Part shown: positions 1 through 4,796 of the stretch, piece by piece
How positions within the stretch are numbered: position 1 is the stretch's first letter
Layout: every line of letters starts with the position of its first letter
Assembly (NCBI GenBank): GCA_019242465.1
Contig: JAFAVL010000536.1
Span: 1-5,279, forward strand
Reading direction: 5' to 3'
Length of the DNA: 5,279 bases
Source: Chroococcidiopsidaceae cyanobacterium CP_BM_RX_35
Lineage (GTDB): Bacteria; Cyanobacteriota; Cyanobacteriia; Cyanobacteriales; Chroococcidiopsidaceae
Made by a program: the position numbers and the translations under genes
Notes under the pieces: generated by a model
What the model was told of the DNA's origin: nothing
Databases searched by the model: none
The model's input: the letters and a program-made list of their open reading frames with translations, nothing else

Positions 1-192
1 CTAATTAGCCTAGACAAAGGTGTCTCTCAGCTACTGAGGGACACCAATGGATGGAGCTACCTCAACCAGTACGAGGGAATTTTGCTTTCTGGTTACCTCA
101 CCACTGTAAATAAGTTTACAGTTAAAAACGGGAAACTTGTTGTATTCTCGTGTTTTTCCTTATGTTGTCAACTTTATAATACAAATATATGA
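1..192 (+). CDS. Possible 3' end of an unrecognised gene (5' cut by window edge)
   Basis: Frame 1 is open from the first base to a TGA at 190-192, giving 63 residues; the other two plus-strand frames have stops within the first few bases. The middle part (GWSYLNQYEGILLSGYL, then VNKFTVKNGKLVVF) reads like ordinary protein, whereas the last 15 or so residues (FSLCCQLYNTNI) look like read-through of noncoding DNA. I recognise no family. Two strong hairpins (19-45 and 103-122) lie inside the frame, which argues against tightly constrained coding sequence. A run this long could be chance in one of six frames. A TATAAT at 175-180 could be a -10 box for the next gene but has no good -35 partner. 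Positions 193-328 hold no other gene. Confidence 0.3.
   Translation, partial: LISLDKGVSQLLRDTNGWSYLNQYEGILLSGYLTTVNKFTVKNGKLVVFSCFSLCCQLYNTNI
19..45. repeat. Strong 12-bp hairpin with CTA loop
   Basis: GGTGTCTCTCAG at 19-30 pairs with CTGAGGGACACC at 34-45: 11 Watson-Crick pairs and one non-Watson-Crick position, around a three-base CTA loop. That position is T-G (a wobble pair) if transcribed on plus and A-C on minus. On the minus strand the stem is followed by TTTGTCT, a weak T tract, so it could act as a minus-strand terminator, but no minus-strand gene lies to its right for almost 1.2 kb. It could also be a dispersed palindromic repeat or the end of a small mobile element. Confidence 0.6.
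103..122. repeat. Perfect 8-bp hairpin with TAAG loop
   Basis: ACTGTAAA at 103-110 is the exact reverse complement of TTTACAGT at 115-122, separated by TAAG. There is no T tract on either side, so it is not a standard intrinsic terminator. It sits 57 bases after the hairpin at 19-45. It could be an operator-like dyad or an RNA stem in the leader of the gene at 329; the sequence does not decide. Confidence 0.5.
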
Positions 193-328
193 GAATAATC
201 CGAGTGAGACATTTCTAAAATCAACTATGTTGCAGAAATAGGGACGGCATCGAATTTTACAACGAGGATGAGAGACGATAGAATAAAAATCATGTTAACT
301 CATCGGATATTTGACTTTTTGATTAGTT

Positions 329-835
329 ATGAGTAAAAATTTAGAGCAATTATTAACAAGTTTGAAGCAAGAAGCAGATTTAATAGATAAAATCAGTCAA
401 AACTTGGTCTTTCGCTATAAAAGCAGTCAAAGACTGATACTAGAAACTGGAATACCTTTCTTAACGAGAGTTGAGCCAACTCCCTTTCAAGGAGAAGCAA
501 AACAATGCTTCCAAAATTGTTTTACTGCTTTAGAAAAATATCCAAAGCTTCACTATTGTGAAGGATTTGCTATGAATGGTATGTTGCCTGTAGCTATATC
601 TCACGCTTGGCTAGTTAACGCTAAGCTTGAGGTTATAGATCCGACATGGTACGAAGAAAAATCGCTTGAGTGTACGTATTTTGGAGCTGTCTTCGAGCGA
701 GAATTTGTTCTAGACTTTTTCATGAAAATAAAGCGTTACGGAATTCTAGAGAATGATTTCTTAAATAGCTACTGTTTGAAACAAGAGGGATTTCCTAAAT
801 GGGCGCTATGTGCTAAGTTTCATGTTGAGTCTTAG
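329..835 (+). CDS. Orphan protein with putative Cys-His-Asp (papain/transglutaminase-like) residues
   Basis: This is a 168-residue soluble protein with no signal peptide or membrane segment. I do not recognise a named family. Its order of motifs resembles small papain/transglutaminase-fold proteins: AKQCFQNC (C60, C64), YCEGFA (76-81), ISHAWLV (H92), EVIDPTWYE (D104, W107) and YFGAVF (117-122). C60, H92 and D104 would make a Cys-His-Asp triad, the HAW and DPTW pieces being the most telling. The N-terminal 50 residues are polar and probably helical. ATG 329 is the first possible start after an in-frame TGA at 320-322; there is no clear Shine-Dalgarno sequence before it. It appears monocistronic, with no partner gene that explains its role. 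The fold is inferred, and activity or substrate cannot be stated. Confidence 0.75.
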   Translation: MSKNLEQLLTSLKQEADLIDKISQNLVFRYKSSQRLILETGIPFLTRVEPTPFQGEAKQCFQNCFTALEKYPKLHYCEGFAMNGMLPVAISHAWLVNAKLEVIDPTWYEEKSLECTYFGAVFEREFVLDFFMKIKRYGILENDFLNSYCLKQEGFPKWALCAKFHVES

Positions 836-1249
836 CAAGTTTCAAATGATGTGGACGATAGAGTTCTATCGCTGCAGCAGTAAAGCCAATGCCTGTAAAT
901 TTATTAAACTGATAGATAACACATAATAGATCGCCTCAAAGCTAGGAACCTTTTATTATCTGTATAGCAATTTGTCTTTTACCTAGAACTAAAGTTTGCT
1001 ACCAGTAAAACACCAATTTTTTGCTGCTATGGTCTGCTTTATCAACCAAAAAGTTAGAAACGTTTAGTAATAACTTAGTAATCAGCACCAGTAGTATGAG
1101 GTTATTTGTAAAAAGACTAAACTTTAGACAGGTCTGCCAATTAGGTCAAATCTGTCTTAATTCAAAAACCTTTACACTAGCCAGAATTATTTACTTCGGT
1201 AGGCGGTTTGATAGACTTTTTATTTTACGCTTACTTACAACCTCTACAA
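836..1249. other. Intergenic region between convergent genes, no supported gene
   Basis: These 414 bases separate two genes that point toward each other. The region is A+T-rich and I find no credible coding sequence. An 83-codon plus-strand frame beginning with TTG at 1021 has no ribosome binding site and no protein-like pattern. The only structures seen are the palindrome at 856-871, a weak inverted pair (AGACAG near 1126 with CTGTCT near 1152), and a 12-base direct repeat whose left copy lies at 1176-1187. If the minus-strand neighbour is a former transposon, its outer end may lie here, but I could not define one. Confidence 0.5.
856..871. other. Palindromic stem-loop just after the 329-835 gene
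   Basis: CGATAG at 856-861 pairs perfectly with CTATCG at 866-871 around an AGTT loop, 20 bases after the stop codon. Its position suits transcript end processing or 3' protection, but the following bases (CTGCAGCAGTAAAG) contain no T tract, so it is not a convincing intrinsic terminator. Confidence 0.3.
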
Positions 1250-1260
1250 CTAGCCAGAAT
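1176..1260. repeat. 12-bp direct repeat pair (ACTAGCCAGAAT)
   Basis: ACTAGCCAGAAT occurs at 1176-1187 and again at 1249-1260, with 61 bases between the copies. The right copy contains the stop codon (TAG on the minus strand, 1250-1252) of the TnpB-like gene. The pair could be the trace of a local duplication or slippage, or a chance match; it is too far from any defined element end to be called a target-site duplication. Confidence 0.45.
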
Positions 1261-2851
1261 CGCTTGTCTTAGTAAATCTTCGCTTCCTCTTCCCTGATTG
1301 ATTATTAAGGTTAGGTCGATCGTCTTTGTGTCTACGAGCCTTTTGAGGCTGCTTGGATACTTTTAGGGAAGATCTTGATTCTGGAATATCCACCAATCTG
1401 TTAGGATTTGTGGTTTCTGAAGGAGAGTTAGAGGTTGTCCCCGCATCGCGGAGAGGTGCCACCATCGTGGCTTCTTGGTTCAACGTCACAGGGGACTCCC
1501 CAAGCGTCACTTGCCACCCCCAAGGGCGGTAGCTTCCTTGTTGGAAGGTTGAAAGATGAACTGCACGAGGCAAACGCAATTTTTTGCTGTAGTGTTCGGT
1601 GCGTTGCCTGGGTTCATCTGAAATTTCTTTTGGGGCGATCTCGACGTATATACGCCCACTAGCTACAGCTTTTTGCTCAATCATAGCCGTCAGCTGAGCC
1701 TGCCCATTGGCTAGAATCATCTTGTTGAAATGGGACTTGAGTGAAGCTCCATTCGGGTCATAGCCTGTCCCCTGTTTATTAACAATGGGTTTGGGTCTAC
1801 GATTGACTCTTCGTATATCAGACTTAGCGATCGCGATTCCGCTGTACTCTCGTACCAATTTGGTCGAGAGTTTGTGATTGAAAGCTTTCCGAGTCCGCCG
1901 AAGCTTTTCGTGCAGTCGTGCAATCTTCTGCTGCGTCTTCTGCTTATTTGCTCCTTTGTGAGAATTGATAGGGCAACTCAAGAAATGCTCTCCCAGTTCG
2001 GGGTTGTACGTGGAGATCGGGCAGAGGTTTTGTTGACGGCTAAGTTTGCGTTGCAGTCGCTGGATGCGTTTCTCCAGTTTGCGATAGGAAGGCGGTGGCT
2101 CTACTACCTTGCCTCCATCAGTTGCGAACAGATGATTGTAGCCTAAACCTAATCCCACCGCCTTATTGGAAGGCTTCAGTTGTTTTGTAGGAAGTTCCCC
2201 GGTCAGCTGTAAGTAGTATCCTGATGGCTCTCGGATGATTTTCAGAGTGGCGATCAATACTGAGCTATCCCAGCGTTTGTCTAAGGTCTTGACTTTCACT
2301 TTCCCTAGTTTGGGAAGAGTAATTTGTTTACCTATAACCCTGATAGCTTTGGCATTGTTGTTAACAAGAGACTTAAACTTATTTTTATAACGCTTGTACT
2401 TTGGGCGTTTGCGGTTCCCCGCTTTGTACTCTGACCAGGCATCTGTTAGGGACTGGAGCGTTCCTGCTACAAACTTACAGGGAACTTCGCAGAACCAAGG
2501 CTTATCTGCATGGTTCTTTTTAGCGAAGTGGTAAAGGATGCCAAAGAATGATGGTGATTCCAACTCTGGTTGGCGATAGTTCTGTAGAATCGGGCAACTC
2601 ATGCGATAGGGCTTTTTCTGAGCTAATCGCGTGAATGGTATGAGTTGTCCCTCATTGTCCTTGTAATACTCCCAGGGTAGTGGACAGCAGGGAACCCAAG
2701 TTTTCGAGTCTTTGTCCCACCGTGTGAAACTCTCGAAGTCCTCAAGTAAATGTAGACCCTGATTCCACACCCATCGCTGCACAGCGAGCCAGTTATCTAT
2801 TTTGGTTTGCTGAGCTTGGTTTAGGTCTAACTTTAACTCAATAGTTTGCAC
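1250..2851 (-). CDS. TnpB-family protein, predicted nuclease-dead, with unusual C-terminal tail
   Basis: TnpB proteins are RNA-guided DNA nucleases of IS605/IS607-type elements. This 533-residue protein is long for the family (about 400). Residues 1-220 match the N-terminal part (MQTIELKL; basic RKRPKYKRYKNKFKSL at 147-162), enlarged by an insert near 40-120. The RuvC core starts at 231 (AVGLGLGYNHLFATDGG), followed by the basic helical stretch 258-330 and GIAIAKSDI at 338. The usual GIDLG Asp is Gly235 and the usual Glu of IAIEDL is Ala342. Recognisable similarity stops near residue 408; no CxxC zinc finger and no third RuvC Asp follow. Residues 415-471 are encoded by a structured segment, and 471-533 form a basic tail (15 K/R, 6 D/E). 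The start is GTG; an in-frame stop 39 bases upstream leaves no earlier start, and no clear Shine-Dalgarno is seen. No tnpA is present. The gene looks richer in G+C than its surroundings. It is either a domesticated RNA-guided DNA binder or a decayed element with an open frame. Confidence 0.85.
   Translation of the reverse strand: MQTIELKLDLNQAQQTKIDNWLAVQRWVWNQGLHLLEDFESFTRWDKDSKTWVPCCPLPWEYYKDNEGQLIPFTRLAQKKPYRMSCPILQNYRQPELESPSFFGILYHFAKKNHADKPWFCEVPCKFVAGTLQSLTDAWSEYKAGNRKRPKYKRYKNKFKSLVNNNAKAIRVIGKQITLPKLGKVKVKTLDKRWDSSVLIATLKIIREPSGYYLQLTGELPTKQLKPSNKAVGLGLGYNHLFATDGGKVVEPPPSYRKLEKRIQRLQRKLSRQQNLCPISTYNPELGEHFLSCPINSHKGANKQKTQQKIARLHEKLRRTRKAFNHKLSTKLVREYSGIAIAKSDIRRVNRRPKPIVNKQGTGYDPNGASLKSHFNKMILANGQAQLTAMIEQKAVASGRIYVEIAPKEISDEPRQRTEHYSKKLRLPRAVHLSTFQQGSYRPWGWQVTLGESPVTLNQEATMVAPLRDAGTTSNSPSETTNPNRLVDIPESRSSLKVSKQPQKARRHKDDRPNLNNQSGKRKRRFTKTSDSG
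1337..1350 (-). other. Small stem-loop in the 3' part of the TnpB-like gene
   Basis: On the minus strand AGCCT pairs with AGGCT around a CAAA loop. It lies about 90 bases beyond the candidate scaffold, inside the basic-tail codons, and has no T tract. It could be a subterminal palindrome of a former element end or a chance stem. Confidence 0.2.
1439..1609 (-). ncRNA. Candidate omega RNA (TnpB guide-RNA scaffold), chain of six stem-loops
   Basis: Read on the minus strand from 1609 down, six stems follow one another. AGGCAACGCA pairs with TGCGTTTGCCT (1600-1609 with 1568-1578, one bulge). Then come CTTCC/GGAAG with loop AACAA (1533-1547), CCGCCC/GGGTGG with loop TTGG (1514-1529), GGGG/CCCC within GGGGAGTCCCC (1491-1501), GCCAC/GTGGC with loop GATG (1458-1471), and CTCCGC/GCGGGG with loop GAT (1439-1453). 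TnpB scaffolds are known to overlap the 3' end of tnpB on the same strand, and this segment starts within about 20 bases of where TnpB similarity ends. A guide would be expected immediately beyond the scaffold, from about 1438 downward. The exact ends are not determinable by eye. Confidence 0.45.
1827..1834. repeat. HIP1 octamer (GCGATCGC)
   Basis: This is a perfect copy of the highly iterated palindrome found throughout many cyanobacterial genomes, and the best single clue to the host lineage. In the minus-strand gene it spells the codons GCG ATC GC(T) for residues 340-342, so it covers the position of the lost RuvC glutamate. Confidence 0.9.
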
Positions 2852-2999
2852 GGTTGGAGTAACAAAGAAATAAACGCACTGACGAAATTAACCTACCATT
2901 AACTTCTTTATTCGTCTAAACGAAAATTTACTGAAATTAAAATCCTAATTTATAAACACTGATTACTATTTCAGTAGATATACGGTTGGCATAATTAAC

Positions 3000-3028
3000 T
3001 TGACTCAATCTGAGATAAAAAAGAGAAT
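3000..3028 (+). promoter_or_regulatory. Possible distal sigma70-type promoter of the pilin operon
   Basis: TTGACT at 3000-3005 and GAGAAT at 3023-3028 are spaced by 17 bases; the -10 matches TATAAT at four of six positions. It would leave an untranslated leader of over 200 bases. In such A+T-rich DNA a match of this quality is only suggestive. Confidence 0.22.
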
Positions 3029-3132
3029 AAGTCTATAAAATCAGAAATTTTACTGAAGCTCTTGTTAAAAGAGTAAGTTAGTTTGAAATAGAATTTTAGT
3101 TCTAATAGTAAAAAACTTAAGACTCATTTGTG

Positions 3133-3160
3133 TTGACGAGTCCATACAGGACCTTATTTT
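3133..3160 (+). promoter_or_regulatory. Possible proximal sigma70-type promoter of the pilin operon
   Basis: TTGACG at 3133-3138 (five of six) and TATTTT at 3155-3160 (four of six) are spaced by 16 bases. The -35 overlaps the right arm of a GACTC/GAGTC dyad (3121-3125, 3138-3142), which could be an operator. The start of transcription would lie roughly 90 bases before the ATG at 3258. Confidence 0.3.
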
Positions 3161-3245
3161 ACAACAAATTTATATTTAAGTTCATTTATTAGAAAAGTAA
3201 AGTTGATGAACCGAGTATAGCGAGTATTTTTTTTGATGTATGAGC

Positions 3246-3251
3246 GGAGAG
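3246..3251 (+). promoter_or_regulatory. Ribosome binding site of the PilX-like gene
   Basis: GGAGAG lies six bases before ATG 3258. It fixes that start over the overlapping ATG at 3237 in another frame, which opens only a short shadow frame. Confidence 0.75.
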
Positions 3252-3257
3252 AATTAG

Positions 3258-4796
3258 ATGAAAAAAAAGTTGAATGTTGTCCTCAAGTATTACAACTATT
3301 ACAACAACGAGCAGGGTTTTGCTATGCCCATTGCTGTAGTACTGGGGCTGATCATGCTCCTAATTGGTGGCACCATGCTCTTGAGATCTCTGGGCGATCA
3401 GGTGACTGCATCGGCTCAAAAGGCAACATCTAGAGCCTTAGGTGCAGCAGAGACAGGTATCACCCATTACCAGGCTTTTATAATAAGTAACAAGATTATT
3501 GCCACATACCCCGACTGTGTTGGCATCCGAAATTCTACTACTGGGGCATGTCCTGATACTAGCCCCACTGCAAGTTGGGCTAATGCGTCGAGTATTCCAG
3601 GAGTATCATCATTATGTGGTGGCGGTAGCTCTCAAGCTCAGACAATAAATGGTTATTCGACTACAAACTGGCAGGATGTAGATACAAACGATGCTAGTAA
3701 GGGACAATACAAACTCGTTTCTTATACATACACGCCTAACACAGGTACCCCAGCTAATACTGCTCCGGGAACTGGCACCTTAACAGTTCAAGGTCGAATT
3801 AACCAGGTAGGTACTAGTAGTCAAGCTACTGCAACAGTAGGTACAGGCACTACCCAACTGCAAGTATCTATTTCCATAAATCCTCCACCAAATACGCAAT
3901 CAATTAATGCAGGGTTGTGGGCAACCAGTTTTAGTTTTAATGGCAATGGAAAGGCAAATGCGAATGTTTTAGATTCTAGTTGTGGGTCAGTAAGCTCTAG
4001 CTTTGATACCAGTCATTTAGGAAACCTTCCTAGTCCTCCTTATGCGGTCAACATTCTAGGCAAATATACCAAAGAGGTAGTAGCATTTCCCCCACTTCCT
4101 AATAACAATACTTATATAGATCCAACTGGCTCTAATGTTAACGCTATTAGCACTTTGACGTGTAATAATCTGCTGATAAAGCCAAACGCTAATGTTACAT
4201 TTCCCCAAAATAATGATGTTGATTCAAATGGTAAAGTTTATGGTTCAGCATCACCGCCGTCAACAAATGCAACATATACATATGTTATACCTAATTGCAA
4301 AAATGGTACATCTATTGACCTTAGTGGTACTTCTAGCGTAACACTAGGTGTGTCAGGGCAGGAAACAATAATTTTTTACGTGGATGGTGATATTACAGCA
4401 ACTGGTAATGGCGGTATAGCACCTTATAGAAATATAGGTGCAAATACAACGACAAAGGTTATTTTTTACGTCCAAGGAAACATTAAATTGGCAGGCAATG
4501 GCTCTACCTTTGATCCAAGCTACTTTCAATTTTATAAATATGGACCTGGTTTAATAGAACTCACTGGTAATGGCTCATCGTACGCTTTCATTTTTGCACC
4601 TCAGGCTGATACAAAGATTACTGGTAATGGTGATGTTAATGGCGCTCTTTGGACTAAGACTATTACAGATAGCGGTAATGGTAGCGTTAATCAAGGAATG
4701 ATTAATATATCGGCTCTACAAACTCCAACTCTTCAGGGTAATAATAACGTCCTTGGCTCTATTACCTCATGGCAGAGGCAGGAGGCATCACCCTAA
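3258..4796 (+). CDS. PilX-like minor pilin/pseudopilin with GNG-repeat beta domain
   Basis: This 512-residue protein starts with a class III (prepilin) leader: basic MKKKLN, then NNEQG20, with predicted cleavage before F21. The hydrophobic stem AMPIAVVLGLIMLLIGGTML (22-41) and the following LRSLGDQVTASAQKATSRALGAAETG resemble the PilX N-terminal domain. Pre-pilin peptidase should remove the leader and the protein would sit in the inner membrane until incorporated in a pilus-like fibre. The usual Glu at mature position 5 is absent (I25, after P24). Residues 80-210 are Ser/Thr/Gly-rich. From about 350 on, short beta-like units recur around GNG (383, 413, 437, 456, 473) and GNN (494), like the beta-helix-like C-terminal domain found in other PilX-type proteins. 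Six Cys (87, 98, 120, 242, 302, 347) could form disulfides. It is the first gene of an operon with the prepilin at 4797, whose start codon abuts its stop. The pilus system served (motility, secretion or adhesion) is not shown. Confidence 0.85.
   Translation: MKKKLNVVLKYYNYYNNEQGFAMPIAVVLGLIMLLIGGTMLLRSLGDQVTASAQKATSRALGAAETGITHYQAFIISNKIIATYPDCVGIRNSTTGACPDTSPTASWANASSIPGVSSLCGGGSSQAQTINGYSTTNWQDVDTNDASKGQYKLVSYTYTPNTGTPANTAPGTGTLTVQGRINQVGTSSQATATVGTGTTQLQVSISINPPPNTQSINAGLWATSFSFNGNGKANANVLDSSCGSVSSSFDTSHLGNLPSPPYAVNILGKYTKEVVAFPPLPNNNTYIDPTGSNVNAISTLTCNNLLIKPNANVTFPQNNDVDSNGKVYGSASPPSTNATYTYVIPNCKNGTSIDLSGTSSVTLGVSGQETIIFYVDGDITATGNGGIAPYRNIGANTTTKVIFYVQGNIKLAGNGSTFDPSYFQFYKYGPGLIELTGNGSSYAFIFAPQADTKITGNGDVNGALWTKTITDSGNGSVNQGMINISALQTPTLQGNNNVLGSITSWQRQEASP
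4780..4785 (+). promoter_or_regulatory. Ribosome binding site of the downstream prepilin gene
   Basis: A consensus AGGAGG sits inside the last codons of the PilX-like gene, 11 bases before ATG 4797. Together with the stop codon abutting the start codon, it indicates coupled translation of the pair. Confidence 0.75.

Larger units (their letters stand above)
2852..3257. other. A+T-rich divergent intergenic region with dyads and possible promoters
   Basis: These 406 bases separate the divergent TnpB-like and PilX-like genes, and no gene is seen in them. Structures seen: a 9-bp perfect inverted repeat (TACTGAAAT at 2929-2937, ATTTCAGTA at 2968-2976); two mutually exclusive stems sharing TTCGT at 2911-2915 (with ACGAA at 2882-2886 or at 2920-2924); stem-loops CTCTT/AAGAG (3059-3073) and TAGAA/TTCTA (3089-3104); and a tandem copy of CGAGTAT at 3212-3218 and 3221-3227, followed by eight T. 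Two weak sigma70-like promoters face the PilX-like gene. If the TnpB-like gene once belonged to a transposon, its left end could lie here, but no clear boundary is visible. Confidence 0.5.

Noticed and set aside
1110..1129. Possible minus-strand terminator (short CTAA/TTAG stem followed by TTTTT)
   Set aside because: The stem has only four or five A/T-rich pairs and a mismatch; too weak to call.
1021..1272. 83-codon plus-strand frame starting with TTG
   Set aside because: No ribosome binding site, no protein-like pattern, and it runs into the 3' end of the opposite-strand TnpB-like gene.
1484..1510. CGTCAC at 1484-1489 and 1505-1510 as a CRISPR-like repeat
   Set aside because: Only two six-base copies exist, flanking a palindrome; no repeat-spacer array is present anywhere in the window.
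1435..1662. 75-codon plus-strand frame
   Set aside because: It is antisense to the structured 3' part of the TnpB-like gene; its openness follows from the palindromes and base composition there.
1717..1923. 68-codon minus-strand frame
   Set aside because: It is a shadow of the TnpB-like gene in another frame of the same strand.
1874..2146. 90-codon plus-strand frame
   Set aside because: It lies wholly antisense within the RuvC-coding part of the TnpB-like gene and has no recognisable features.
3212..3234. Run of eight T after a tandem CGAGTAT, as a possible terminator
   Set aside because: The preceding repeat is direct, not inverted, so there is no stem, and it lies just upstream of a ribosome binding site.
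3233..3433. 66-codon frame overlapping the start of the PilX-like gene
   Set aside because: It lies in another frame of a clear gene, and the GGAGAG ribosome binding site fits ATG 3258 rather than this frame.
3258..4796. Naming the PilX-like gene hpsA of the hormogonium polysaccharide system
   Set aside because: The N-terminal stem is of the same general kind, but as I recall HpsA is much larger, and the repeat domain and context do not establish that identity.
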